This document shows, in pieces, positions 1 through 9,758 of a stretch of DNA of 44,128 bases. The notes beneath the pieces are model-generated. The model was not told the origin of the DNA. It ran no database searches and saw only the letters and a list, made by a program, of their open reading frames with translations. Each line of letters starts with the position of its first letter. The first letter of the stretch is position 1. The stretch comes from Planctomycetota bacterium (GTDB lineage: Bacteria > Planctomycetota > Planctomycetia > Planctomycetales > Planctomycetaceae), in assembly GCA_017859815.1 (NCBI GenBank), contig JAFMMM010000001.1:31435-75562 (forward strand), written 5' to 3'. The translations under genes and the position numbers were made by a program.

Positions 1-751
1 TGTCAAAGTCGGCGAAATTCGGCGAGGGGCAGCCAAAGACATCAAGACGTCTGCCGCCGGCCTCCAGCAGGTAAGGTGCGGCATACTGGGGCTCATCCGT
101 TGTGGCAGTGTTCAGAAAAACGTAAATCCATCCATGCAGAGAATCGTTCTCCCATACCCCCTCCTCGTTCCACGCATCATCCCATCCGTAGTAACTCCAG
201 TCCTCAATGCCGACGATCAGATCAATCGCGTTGTCGCCGTTGAAGTCAGCGTACCTCCACTGATTGTGACGAACACCCGGCCCTTTAGGTTGCTTCCCCT
301 GAGGTTTGTGGAATCGAGCATCCACCGGGAGTTGCACACGCTCCTCAAGCCCGCTTGCGAAAAGATCCGGATACTCCAGTCCCGGCGATAGAATTCGAAC
401 TTTTCCATCAACATAGCTGGGCATCACATAATGCACTGTACGGCCAATCCTGCGCGCAGGACGAAACACCGGAAGCGGGTTCTTCGCCGTACTGCCGCCA
501 GCGTTTTCAAAAAACCACAGACCATTTGAAGGCTTGTCCGGACAGGAAACCACCAAATCAAAATCCCCATCACCGTCCGCATCCATCGGTATTGGCCAGG
601 CCCACAAACCCACACCGAGGTCAACCACCAATCCGGGGTTTTGATAGGACAATTGCTGCAGTCCATCAGCCGTGGCCTGCCCGAAAGCAGCTTCGCAAGT
701 CAGCAGAAAACCCAAACAACAGGGGACAAGAATCTCACGAAAACCAGACAT
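1..751 (-). CDS. FG-GAP/VCBS-repeat-like secreted protein, C-terminus cut by window edge
   Basis: Not in the ORF track because it runs off the edge. Reading the minus strand from the ATG at 751 gives MSGFREILVPCCLGFLLTCEAAFGQATADGLQQLSYQNPGLVVDLG...PMDADGDGDFDLVVSCPD...YADFNGDNAIDLIVGIEDW..., open to position 1, with a signal peptide and two D-x-[ND]-G-D repeats. Confidence 0.85.
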   Translation of the reverse strand, partial: MSGFREILVPCCLGFLLTCEAAFGQATADGLQQLSYQNPGLVVDLGVGLWAWPIPMDADGDGDFDLVVSCPDKPSNGLWFFENAGGSTAKNPLPVFRPARRIGRTVHYVMPSYVDGKVRILSPGLEYPDLFASGLEERVQLPVDARFHKPQGKQPKGPGVRHNQWRYADFNGDNAIDLIVGIEDWSYYGWDDAWNEEGVWENDSLHGWIYVFLNTATTDEPQYAAPYLLEAGGRRLDVFGCPSPNFADFD

Positions 752-1043
752 AAACCACACCTCACAAATCACTTACACCCATTCAAAACATCCGGAAAAC
801 TGAGGCTGATTGATCAGATCCGTGCTGCCAAGTGTAGCGAAACCATGCCGAAAGTATGGTCTCGGAAACTCGCCAACACGAAGTGCAGCTCGAATAAAAC
901 TGCAAAGACCCGGGCGGAGGAGGAGAATCAAATGGCGGATTTCCCCTCCTTTTTGACCGCTCCTGCGTTTGCGATCGGAATCGCGTTTTTGCTGTATCAC
1001 TAAAAAAATGCAGTGTTTTGGGCATTTTGTGCTCTGCAGACCG

Positions 1044-1072
1044 TTGACACTCTTCAGCCAGAAACGTCTACT
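1044..1072 (+). promoter_or_regulatory. candidate sigma70-type promoter for the HU-like gene
   Basis: TTGACA (1044-1049), 17-bp spacer, TCTACT (1067-1072), about 120 bp upstream of the ATG at 1191. Confidence 0.45.
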
Positions 1073-1190
1073 CCGCTTCGAAAGCATGGAGGGCACGTCG
1101 CAGATCAAATCGGAATAGCCCCCAGTCGAACACACTGTATTAGTTCTTCTGAAACAGACACCTGACAACCCTAAACGGAGACGCCTCGAG

Positions 1191-1514
1191 ATGGCCAAGA
1201 AAGCTGCCGCAAAGCCCAAGTCACCATCAAAGTCCGAAATTCTGAACGCACTCGCCGAAAAGACCGGGAAGAGCCGCAAAGAAGCGGGCGAAATGCTGGA
1301 AGCACTGGAAGCAGTGATCTCAGAAAACATTTCCAATGGTCCCGGCATCTTTACACTGCCCGGACTGATTAAGATCTACGTTCATCAGAAGCCGGCAACC
1401 AAAGAACGCACAGGTACCGATCCACGCACCGGAGAGCCTCGCGTTTACGCAGCAAAGCCAGCCTCTCAGGTCGTAAAAGTTCGCCCCCTGAAGAAGCTGA
1501 AAGAACTGGTCTGA
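1191..1514 (+). CDS. HU/IHF-family DNA-binding protein, divergent, with basic N-terminus
   Basis: MAKKAAAKPKSPSKSEILNALAEKTGKSRKEAGEMLEALEAVI... resembles the HU helical domain; GTDPRTGEPRVYAAKPA replaces the usual GRNPxTGExIxIPA arm. Confidence 0.85.
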   Translation: MAKKAAAKPKSPSKSEILNALAEKTGKSRKEAGEMLEALEAVISENISNGPGIFTLPGLIKIYVHQKPATKERTGTDPRTGEPRVYAAKPASQVVKVRPLKKLKELV

Positions 1515-1540
1515 TCCGTTCGTTCAGATCAAAACCAAAA

Positions 1541-1578
1541 ATACCCGGCAGCATCCAGCTCGCCGGGTATTTTTTTTG
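1541..1578 (+). terminator. Rho-independent terminator of the HU-like gene
   Basis: AATACCCGGC-agcatccagctc-GCCGGGTATT followed by a T-run. Confidence 0.85.
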
Positions 1579-1791
1579 CCCTCTTTTCTTCGCTTGCCAC
1601 CGTGACTGCCGCAAGAATTCTTCCGGAAACCCGCGCAGATCAACCGGCAAATCCTGCCGGAATACCAATTGCCGTGTAGCAGGACCGTGCGTACCATTCT
1701 TCCAAGGGAGGGCGAAAAGTCCCTGAAAGGCGAGCAACGTCAGCTTTGAATGGTCAGGGAAGGCCCGCTCAACTCACACAGGAGCGACGAA

Positions 1792-2016
1792 ATGCTTGTT
1801 TTATCACGCAGAAAAAACGAGTCTATCATCATCAACGAGAACATTCGTGTCTCGATCATCAGCGTTCGCGGAGATCGCATTCGCATTGGCATCGAGGCGC
1901 CTCGAGATGTCACTGTCCACCGTGAAGAAGTTTTGCGATCAATTGAGCAGGAAACGCTCAAGCCTGCCGTGTATCGAACCGAAGAAATCAGTGAATCGGC
2001 CGCGGCTGGTGTTTGA
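1792..2016 (+). CDS. csrA: carbon storage regulator CsrA
   Basis: MLVLSRRKNESIIINENIRVSIISVRGDRIRIGIEAPRDVTVHREEV is the canonical CsrA sequence; the ATG at 1792 is preceded by AGGAG. Confidence 0.97.
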   Translation: MLVLSRRKNESIIINENIRVSIISVRGDRIRIGIEAPRDVTVHREEVLRSIEQETLKPAVYRTEEISESAAAGV

Positions 2017-2058
2017 TTTCGCCCTTGCTGACAACTAAACTTCCAGCCCAACACAAAA

Positions 2059-2133
2059 GGCCCCTTCGTCTAGTTAGGCCTAGGACATCGGGTTTTCATC
2101 CCGGTAACAGGGGTTCAAATCCCCTAGGGGTCA
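2059..2133 (+). tRNA. tRNA-Glu (anticodon UUC)
   Basis: Acceptor GGCCCCT/AGGGGTC, anticodon stem-loop TCGGG-TTTTCAT-CCCGG, TPsiC arm GGGGTTCAAATCCCC. Confidence 0.93.
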
Positions 2134-2134
2134 T

Positions 2135-2164
2135 AGCCCTGGCGCTTGCCAGGGCTATTTTTTT
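2135..2164 (+). terminator. Rho-independent terminator after tRNA-Glu
   Basis: AGCCCTGGC-gctt-GCCAGGGCT followed by ATTTTTTT. Confidence 0.9.
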
Positions 2165-2279
2165 GCGCTCACTGCCGCTCAGAATTGCCTCCCAGGAAAG
2201 ATACACTGCTCTTCGGTGCTGCAAACCCGGACGAAAACCAGCTGCAGGCAACCATGTCAAACGCAGGAACTGAACAACC

Positions 2280-3020
2280 TTGGTTTTTCGACCATGGTTA
2301 CTTGTTTCTGATACCCATGTGACGATAATTCAACAGCCTGCCTCCGGGGATATTTTACGTCACTCTGTCCCCTCGACTCATGTTTCCCGAACTACATCTG
2401 GCCGGAGCCTCGACTTGGTCTCCCAGTCTCTCAGCAACCGCTACCTTGCTGATCCGGATGTCCAGCTGATGCTGAAAATATCCGCAGATGACCAGTCCGC
2501 GTTTGAGCAGCTCGTGTTGAAATACCAGGATCGGCTTGTCGGTTTCTTCTTCCATATTGTCCGCGACCGAAGCGTTTCTGAAGACCTCGCCCAGGAAGCC
2601 TTCCTGAGAGTCTACAAAGCGCGCGAACGCTATGAACCAACAGCCAGGTTCTCCACGTGGCTGTTTCGAATTGCTCACAACCTCGCCAGTAACCAGATCC
2701 GCGGAGCGGTTCGGCGTAAGGAAGTTTCTCTCCAAACACGCAACTCCACGGACTCCAACAGCAGCCTCGATACGTTCCTTGCGGAACAGTCTGCACTCAT
2801 GCCCGCACGCACTCTGGATTCGCGGGAGATGCAGCAACTGGTTCGTGACGCTGTCGCACAACTCAGTGAAAGACAACGCACTGCGGTAATTCTGCATCGA
2901 TTTGAAGACATGAGCTATGAAGAAATTGGTGATGTGATGGGACTCGGTACGGTGGCAGTGAAATCTCTCCTGTCACGAGCACGAATCAAGTTGAAGGAAT
3001 CTCTCGAACGTTTTCTTTGA
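2280..3020 (+). CDS. ECF-type RNA polymerase sigma factor; start codon uncertain and probably downstream of 2280
   Basis: DDQSAFEQLVLKYQDRLVGFFFHIVRDRSVSEDLAQEAFLRVYKARERY (sigma2) and LSERQRTAVILHRFEDMSYEEIGDVMGLGTVAVKSLLSRARIKLKE (sigma4). The first codon in the track is TTG. Confidence 0.93.
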   Translation: MVFRPWLLVSDTHVTIIQQPASGDILRHSVPSTHVSRTTSGRSLDLVSQSLSNRYLADPDVQLMLKISADDQSAFEQLVLKYQDRLVGFFFHIVRDRSVSEDLAQEAFLRVYKARERYEPTARFSTWLFRIAHNLASNQIRGAVRRKEVSLQTRNSTDSNSSLDTFLAEQSALMPARTLDSREMQQLVRDAVAQLSERQRTAVILHRFEDMSYEEIGDVMGLGTVAVKSLLSRARIKLKESLERFL

Positions 3021-3042
3021 TTCACAGGGCATTGGGTACGTC

Positions 3043-3603
3043 GTGATGCTGGACGAACATTCAGATGATCCGGAGTTGAACAACGAGCAGTCGCCTCAGG
3101 ATGCGCACCTCGAAGAACTGGTTGCATACCTTGATGGAGAACTCCCGCCTGCAACCGCGCTCAGTCTTGAACAAAAACTCGCTGGAGACATCGCGCTGCG
3201 CAAATCGGCAGACAGCCTTGATCGCACCTGGAAGATGCTGGGGGCGATGGACGAAGCATCTGCAGGCGGGGACTTTGTCAGCAGAACGCTCGACTCCATC
3301 CATGTGCTGGAGTCTGCCACAACCGCGCCTGCAGGGATCACGCTGACAATTCAGAAATTCTGCAGTGATTTGCACCCGGCAACGGTGCTTCTCTGGCTGG
3401 CAGTCGGATTCATTGGAACCGCGTCCGGGTTACTTCTGGCCCGTGCATCTGAATCAGATCGCCAACAATCTTCCGAAATTGAAATCCTGAACAACCTCGA
3501 TCTGCTGCAGAACTACAAGAATATGCGACCAGTCCCGGACCTTCAGTTCCTCAAAGAAGTGCAGCAGGCCACTCTTTCACAGCCATCGGAGCAGTCGCCG
3601 TGA
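3043..3603 (+). CDS. putative membrane-anchored anti-sigma factor
   Basis: Next gene after the ECF sigma; N-terminal HLEELVAYLDGELPPATALSLEQKLAGD fold signature and one TM segment (ATVLLWLAVGFIGTASGLLLA). No HxxxCxxC zinc motif. Confidence 0.75.
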   Translation: MMLDEHSDDPELNNEQSPQDAHLEELVAYLDGELPPATALSLEQKLAGDIALRKSADSLDRTWKMLGAMDEASAGGDFVSRTLDSIHVLESATTAPAGITLTIQKFCSDLHPATVLLWLAVGFIGTASGLLLARASESDRQQSSEIEILNNLDLLQNYKNMRPVPDLQFLKEVQQATLSQPSEQSP

Positions 3604-4658
3604 ATCGCTATGCAAAACCGGCATTTCATGTGGCCGCACTGATGCTCGGGGCACTGACTGCTGTTGGCACAATCGGGCTCAAATCCGAATCCATGCAGCG
3701 GCTTTCTTCTCAGTACGTAAGATTTTCACAGCTTGCTGATGCAGACAAGCGACAGATTATCGCGAGCCAGAATCTCCTGCTCACGCAGTCAACTCCAAGA
3801 CAGCAGCAGTATCGTGAAATCCATGCCGCCGTAAGCAGCGACGCAGGCCTGGCTCGCACTCTGCAACGATTCGGTGAGATCTGGGGAGCTCTGTCACAAC
3901 AGGAGCTTGAAGAATGGGCCCGCCTCGATGGAGACCGTGAAGCAAAACTGGAATTCATTATCACGCGACTGCAGGACCCCGCCCCCCCGGAAATCTCCCT
4001 CGAAGTACAGTTCTCAGGAACCTACGGCCGAATGCTGCCCTCACTGCATTTGACATCAGAAGAATACTGGGATTTTTTATGCCGAATCCTGCCACCGGAT
4101 CAACATCCACCCAATCTTCTGACAGAACTGAACGGGCTGTCGCTGGAACAGAAAGCGCTCTCTCTTTCACTTTGGATTGTTGAATATCTTCCGGCCGAAC
4201 CCAGCGAAGATGACAGCCGTAATATCATCCAGCATATCCGACGCGCTGAGGAATTCCTGGAGACTTCGCTGAAGAATCAGGACTGGATGGCCAGCTTTGC
4301 CAAAGGACTGCAAAGTACCAGGGGAACACGGCGGACAGCCGGCTGGAGTGTACCTGTCATCTACACAGTGATCATCCAGTCCATCACCATGCTGGGAGAA
4401 CAGATGTCCGGCCAGTTTCCGATCGGGGAAGAACAAATGCTGGAACAGTTCTCGCAGATGTCGTCAAGTGAACGAACCCGTCTGATGCCCGGAACACCTC
4501 TCGAATTTCGACAGCACCTGGAATACCTTGCTCGCCGAAACCCTCCCGGTGAACCCGAACATGCACTGCTGAAACGATACACTGAATTCGCTCAGAATAA
4601 GCAACAGATCACTCGTCGCCAGTGGTTCAGCCTTGTCAGCATCATGCGAAAAATGTGA
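3600..4658 (+). CDS. uncharacterised protein co-operonic with the sigma/anti-sigma pair
   Basis: GTG start at 3600 overlaps the upstream stop (GTGA); N-terminal hydrophobic segment HVAALMLGALTAVGTIGL; no family recognised. Confidence 0.75.
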   Translation: MNRYAKPAFHVAALMLGALTAVGTIGLKSESMQRLSSQYVRFSQLADADKRQIIASQNLLLTQSTPRQQQYREIHAAVSSDAGLARTLQRFGEIWGALSQQELEEWARLDGDREAKLEFIITRLQDPAPPEISLEVQFSGTYGRMLPSLHLTSEEYWDFLCRILPPDQHPPNLLTELNGLSLEQKALSLSLWIVEYLPAEPSEDDSRNIIQHIRRAEEFLETSLKNQDWMASFAKGLQSTRGTRRTAGWSVPVIYTVIIQSITMLGEQMSGQFPIGEEQMLEQFSQMSSSERTRLMPGTPLEFRQHLEYLARRNPPGEPEHALLKRYTEFAQNKQQITRRQWFSLVSIMRKM

Positions 4659-4687
4659 GCAGGACCTGCAGGGGGCCGGCACTGCCC

Positions 4688-5491
4688 TTATCGATGAGAG
4701 TGTTCAGCCGCTGGAAACTGGCCGGCCTGCACCTCAGAAACGTACGCCCGAACTGCCTCGTCAGCCCGTTTATGCAGATCCCCGAATTGCTTCAAAAATC
4801 GCGGCTGAAAGTCCGGATTAAGCCCCAGCATGTCCGGCCCTACCAACACCTGCCCCGAACATTTTGCCCCGGCACCAATGCCGATTGTCGGAATACTCAG
4901 GCTCTCTGTGATTTGCCCCGCAACGTCCTCGGGAACTAATTCGAGTATGACTGCGAAGGCACCCGCATCTTCTGCCGCCCGTGCATCGTCCAGAAGTTGC
5001 GCGGTATCGCGTTGTACTCGTCCCATGCTGCCAAGCTGCCTGACAGCCTGCGGACGCATTCCGATGTGCGCCATCACCGGGATCTCAGCACGGCCAATCC
5101 CGCGGATTGTCTCCGATTGAAAAGCGCCGCCCTCCAGCTTTACCGCATCAGCCCCGGTCTTCTTGATGATCTTTCCCGCGTTTCGAACTGCCTGCCGCGG
5201 ACTCACCTGATAACTCATGAACGGCATGTCGACAACGACCAATGCTCGCCTGACCGCTCTGGCAACCAGTTCCCCGTGGTAAATCATCTGCTTCAATGTG
5301 ACAGGCAGCGTCGTTGAATGTCCCTGAACCACCATCGACAGACTGTCGCCAACGAGAATGCTGTCCACTCCCGCCTGATCAAGAATGCCCGCCCACAAAA
5401 AGTCATATGCAGTGAGCATCGTGAGTTTTCTGTCTGTCCCGGCAGCTGCTCGGAACTCAGGAACGGATATCTTCTTCACTCGCTCTGCCAT
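4688..5491 (-). CDS. panB: 3-methyl-2-oxobutanoate hydroxymethyltransferase
   Basis: KLTMLTAYDFLWAGILDQAGVDSILVGDSLSMVVQGHSTTLPVTLKQMIYHGELVARA...PTIGIGAGAKCSGQVLVGPDMLGL; start taken as MAERVKK. Confidence 0.96.
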   Translation of the reverse strand: MAERVKKISVPEFRAAAGTDRKLTMLTAYDFLWAGILDQAGVDSILVGDSLSMVVQGHSTTLPVTLKQMIYHGELVARAVRRALVVVDMPFMSYQVSPRQAVRNAGKIIKKTGADAVKLEGGAFQSETIRGIGRAEIPVMAHIGMRPQAVRQLGSMGRVQRDTAQLLDDARAAEDAGAFAVILELVPEDVAGQITESLSIPTIGIGAGAKCSGQVLVGPDMLGLNPDFQPRFLKQFGDLHKRADEAVRAYVSEVQAGQFPAAEHSHR

Positions 5492-5584
5492 CGCGATGTC
5501 CTGTCTGAACTGCTTCACTTGCCACCCTGAATTGCACCAGCGTGCACGCATCTCCGGTTCAGGATCTGCTCCGGAACCTCACAG

Positions 5585-6448
5585 TCAGTCTTTCACAACA
5601 GGATTCGTCAGAGTCCCAATGCCAGTGATGGAAATCGAAACGTCGTCGCCATCTTCCAGTGTGAACTCGTCGTCAGGAACAATCCCGGTACCGGTCATCA
5701 GAAACGCTCCGTCCGGTAAGTAGTTCTCGCGGAAGAGCCACTTCGCCAACTCATCGGGAGTTCGTTTCATTTGATCCAGTTGCGTTGCCCCCTCAAACAC
5801 CACCTCGCCACCACGCCTGATCTCCAGCCGTACCTCCGTCTCTTCGGGAACAAGAGGCGATTCCGCCAGCAGAACGCAGGGGCCAAGCCCCGCGCACTGA
5901 CGATAGAATTTTGCCTGTGGCAGATACAGCGGATTCTCGCCCTCGATGTCCCGTGCCGACATGTCGTTACCAATTGTGTAACCAACGATCATGCCGGATG
6001 AGTTCACAACGAGTGTGAACTCCGGCTCCGGTACGCTCCAATTACTGTCAGAACGCACTCGCACCGGCTCCCCAGGACCGGAAACGCGCGATGGAGTTGC
6101 CTTGAAGAAGAGTTCCGGACGATCGGCAGTGTAGACGCGGTCATAGGCCGAAGCAGATGCCTCAGACTCTTCCATCCTCGCAACCTGACTGCGGCGATAG
6201 GTCACACCCGCAGCCCAAACCTCCTGACTGTCGACCGGCGACAGGATCGTCACGTCACCATGGGGAATCACCGGAGTATCCGGCTTGAGGAGAAATCGAG
6301 CCAAACCGCCTGGGTCCGCAGAATTGAGAATGTCCATGAGCGAGTGACAGCTCTCAACCTGGGTCATGTCCAGCGGCATAACGCCCGTGTCAAGCAGTGC
6401 CGCAACTCGCATTGCCCCGTCGCCGGTTCGAATTTTACAAAGTTTCAC
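5585..6448 (-). CDS. fumarylacetoacetate hydrolase (FAH) family protein
   Basis: [13 protein letters not shown]...[54 protein letters not shown] matches the FAH-fold pattern. Confidence 0.88.
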   Translation of the reverse strand: MKLCKIRTGDGAMRVAALLDTGVMPLDMTQVESCHSLMDILNSADPGGLARFLLKPDTPVIPHGDVTILSPVDSQEVWAAGVTYRRSQVARMEESEASASAYDRVYTADRPELFFKATPSRVSGPGEPVRVRSDSNWSVPEPEFTLVVNSSGMIVGYTIGNDMSARDIEGENPLYLPQAKFYRQCAGLGPCVLLAESPLVPEETEVRLEIRRGGEVVFEGATQLDQMKRTPDELAKWLFRENYLPDGAFLMTGTGIVPDDEFTLEDGDDVSISITGIGTLTNPVVKD

Positions 6449-6807
6449 TGTTCTATCCCGCCAAAAGACTCAATTCGCTCCGCTGCGCCCGAACTGCCTT
6501 CGCAGGCAATCCCGCAACGTGTGGTTCTGAATCCGCAGTCTACTCGCACAGCTTTCAGTTCGCCACCAGAACCAACGCGGCAGAACCAGTCCATGGAGTG
6601 GGTCTGGCCCTCGCTTTAATTCCGGGAATCCCGGCAACAGAATTCGAGAAAAAAACGTTACTTCAGGGCACCGAAACCTGCTGCTGGAGATGCGCACATC
6701 GTGACGTTAGAGTGTGCGGAAATGAACTGTTACGCGCCCCCGCTTTCTCGGCAATGTGTTTGCAACAGTGCCTGTCAGAACCCCCTCTTCGCAGGAATCT
6801 CTGCTCC

Positions 6808-7197
6808 ATGAACGAACTGAAGGGACCGGACTTTTCGTCTCACCAACTCATACCAGCCATTGCCCAGGATGTCTCCACCGGCGATGTGCTGATGATGGCA
6901 TGGATGAATCAGGAAGCGTGGGAGGAGACTCTGACCACGGGACGCGTTTGCTATTTCAGCCGCAGTCGGAACAAACTTTGGAGAAAAGGCGAAGAGAGCG
7001 GGAATGTGCAGGAACTGCACTCCGCATTTTTTGACTGTGATGGGGACACCCTGCTGCTGAAAGTCCGCCAGATCGGAGGCGCAGCATGCCATGAGGGGTT
7101 CCGGTCGTGCTTTTTCCGGCAGGTCCATGCCGCAGACCGCAGTGTTACTGTGGAGGGAACTCGGGTCTTTGATCCCGCTTCCGTCTACGGGAAGTGA
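6808..7197 (+). CDS. hisI: phosphoribosyl-AMP cyclohydrolase
   Basis: [81 protein letters not shown] at 6808 within the longer track ORF. Confidence 0.95.
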   Translation: MNELKGPDFSSHQLIPAIAQDVSTGDVLMMAWMNQEAWEETLTTGRVCYFSRSRNKLWRKGEESGNVQELHSAFFDCDGDTLLLKVRQIGGAACHEGFRSCFFRQVHAADRSVTVEGTRVFDPASVYGK

Positions 7198-7279
7198 ATG
7201 CCAACGCAAATCCTGCTGCTGGCCGACCTGTTTCCTTAAAAGGCCTCACAAAAACCGCCCGTCACCGATGGAAAAAACG

Positions 7280-8158
7280 ATGTCCGAAAATAAACTCAAA
7301 CTGGGTATCCCGGCAGGCAGCCTCCAGGAATCCACCGCTGAACTCTTCCGAAGAGCTGGCTACAACATCAAGTTCAGCTCACGGTCGTATTTTCCATCCA
7401 TTGATGACCTCGAAATCGAATGCATGCTGATTCGGGCCCAGGAAATGGCCCGCTACGTGGAAAATGGGATTCTTGATGCCGGTATCACCGGGCATGACTG
7501 GATTCTTGAAACAGGAGCCGATGTCCACGAAGTCTGCGAACTGGTGTTCTCCAAAGTCAGCAGAAAACCCGTTCGATGGGTACTCTGCGTGCCTGAAGAC
7601 TCCCCTGTCCAGTCAATTCAGGACCTTGAAGGAAAAACCATCGCCACCGAAGTTGTCGGGATGACCACCCGCTACCTCGCGGAACGAGGTGTCACTGCTC
7701 AAGTCGAATTCTCGTGGGGGGCCACTGAAGTCAAACCACCCCGGCTTGCAGATGCCATCGTAGAGGTGACCGAAACCGGAAGTTCCCTCAGAGCCAACAA
7801 TCTGCGTATCGTCGAAGAATTACTCCAAAGCACGACTCGCCTGATCGCCAACAGGACGGCCATAAAAAATGAATGGACCAGAGAAAAAATCGACAACATC
7901 GCCCTGATGCTGAAGTCCTGCCTTTCGGCCGAAGGAAAGGTGGGACTGATGATGAATACTCCTGAGGCAAACCTTGATGAAGTGCTCAGCGTTCTGCCAG
8001 CGCTGCAAAAACCCACCGTTTCAAACCTGTCAGATTCTTCCTGGGTTGCACTCAATACCATCGTGGACGAAAGCACTGTCCGAACCATCATCCCTCGCCT
8101 GAAACAGGCTGGAGCTGTGGGAATTGTGGAGTATCCCATCAGCAAAATCATTGATTGA
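7280..8158 (+). CDS. hisG: ATP phosphoribosyltransferase, long form; alternative ATG at 7268
   Basis: [69 protein letters not shown] plus a C-terminal regulatory-type domain. Confidence 0.94.
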   Translation: MSENKLKLGIPAGSLQESTAELFRRAGYNIKFSSRSYFPSIDDLEIECMLIRAQEMARYVENGILDAGITGHDWILETGADVHEVCELVFSKVSRKPVRWVLCVPEDSPVQSIQDLEGKTIATEVVGMTTRYLAERGVTAQVEFSWGATEVKPPRLADAIVEVTETGSSLRANNLRIVEELLQSTTRLIANRTAIKNEWTREKIDNIALMLKSCLSAEGKVGLMMNTPEANLDEVLSVLPALQKPTVSNLSDSSWVALNTIVDESTVRTIIPRLKQAGAVGIVEYPISKIID

Positions 8159-8502
8159 CAGGCACAGCGGCCTTCCCCCTGTCTGGTAACCTGGGTAATC
8201 CAGTGATAATTTCAGGGCTTTAACAACTGCAACCGACCAATCGTCGCGATTTATTTGTGTGTGCTGATTATTTCCCCTCCCCTGTCGCACGGTTGCAACT
8301 TCCCTGCCGATACCAACAGCAAGCCCGTATCTGAGCATTATCCACATCGTGTGGGCTCGGGGATTCCTCTGCAAAGCCGAACAACTCCTCCCCACGGGAA
8401 GCATCGGGATTGCAGCAAACTGGATCATGCGGCCGCTTCGGAACCGCTGTTGGGATGACAGCCGAACGGCCGGTCATGGACGATGATCGTGAGGGGGAAG
8501 TA

Positions 8503-9732
8503 ATGGTTAAGAAGTCATGGATGTCAATTCTGTCTCGTTTTGCATGCTGCGGGATCGTTGCCGTCAGCGGTGCAGCTCAGGGAAGTGATGGTCAGATTTT
8601 CGCAACCTCCGGGTTGCTGTTGACTGACCAGCTGGCCGAAATGAGTGCCTGCGGTGACGCCGCAAGCTGTAGCGCACCGTCTTCAGTGTGCGACACCGAT
8701 GGAAACGCCTGCGGTGATTTGCTGGGTGATGGCTGCGGTGACGCCTGCGGTGAAGGACTCTTCGGCGGAAGCGGAAGTGGAATCGAGATCGGTGGATGGG
8801 TCCAGGGGGGATACCACAACAAAAACACGCCGCTTTCCATTGCGCGGAATGACAATCTGTCATTCAACGACCGACCTGACAGCTTCAACATGCACCAGAT
8901 CTGGCTGTATGCAGAAAAAGCTGCAGACGGCTCCAATGGAATGGATTGGGGATTTCGAGCCGATCTGATGTACGGTACTGATGCTGCCGCAACTCAGGCG
9001 TTTGGCAATAACCCAGGCACCTGGGACTTTGATAACGGCTGGGACCGAGGCGACGGCTACGGCTGGGCGATGCCACAGTTGTATGCTGAAGTCGCTTCCG
9101 GTGACTGGAGCATCATCGGCGGTCACTTCTACACCCTCGTCGGCTATGAAGTTGTTACCGCTCCGGATAACTTCTTCTACAGTCACGCGTGGACCATGTT
9201 CAACAGCGAGCCATTCACCCACACCGGTGTGCTGGCAACCTACTCTGCAGCTGACGACGTGACCCTGTATGGTGGTTGGACTGCCGGATGGGATACCGGG
9301 TTTGATCAGCTCGGAGGAGGAAGCTCGTTCCTCGGCGGAGCTTCATTCCAGCTGTCAGAAGATTCAACAGCAACCTACATCACAACCATCGGTGATTTCG
9401 GGTGGCGTGGTGAGGGCTACAGCCACAGTATCGTAATCGACACTGATATGGGGGATGGCTGGAATCACGTGATGCAGTCCGACGTTGTTCGTGCCGATGA
9501 CTATGACACTGTTGGCATCAACAATTACCTGTTCTACACAGTATCAGACACAGTGAAGGCTGGTACTCGCATGGAATGGTGGAAAGCTGACGGTGAATCA
9601 TTCAACGCAGCGACAGTCGGTGTTAACGTCACTCCGATGGACAATCTGATCCTTCGGCCTGAAGTCCGGTACAACTGGGACGGCAATGAAGACATCACAG
9701 TCTTCGGAATCGACGCGATCGTAACCTTCTGA
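8503..9732 (+). CDS. outer-membrane beta-barrel porin-like protein with Cys-rich N-terminal segment
   Basis: Signal peptide, CGDAASCSAPSSVCDTDGNACGDLLGDGCGDACGEG, then aromatic/Gly beta-strand pattern ending in aromatic FGIDAIVTF (OMP-type C-terminus). Confidence 0.8.
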   Translation: MVKKSWMSILSRFACCGIVAVSGAAQGSDGQIFATSGLLLTDQLAEMSACGDAASCSAPSSVCDTDGNACGDLLGDGCGDACGEGLFGGSGSGIEIGGWVQGGYHNKNTPLSIARNDNLSFNDRPDSFNMHQIWLYAEKAADGSNGMDWGFRADLMYGTDAAATQAFGNNPGTWDFDNGWDRGDGYGWAMPQLYAEVASGDWSIIGGHFYTLVGYEVVTAPDNFFYSHAWTMFNSEPFTHTGVLATYSAADDVTLYGGWTAGWDTGFDQLGGGSSFLGGASFQLSEDSTATYITTIGDFGWRGEGYSHSIVIDTDMGDGWNHVMQSDVVRADDYDTVGINNYLFYTVSDTVKAGTRMEWWKADGESFNAATVGVNVTPMDNLILRPEVRYNWDGNEDITVFGIDAIVTF

Positions 9733-9758
9733 TCCTGTAACCGGATCCAGAGAAAAAC

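Noticed and set aside
905-960. possible terminator (GGAGG...CCTCC then TTTTT)
   Set aside because: Stem is short and mismatched with a long loop; not convincing.
773-1348. 191-aa minus ORF
   Set aside because: Antisense over the HU-like gene start and its promoter region; no motif.
6397-6807. N-terminal extension of the hisI ORF
   Set aside because: hisI homology begins near the ATG at 6808; the upstream part overlaps the divergent FAH-family gene start and looks like intergenic sequence.
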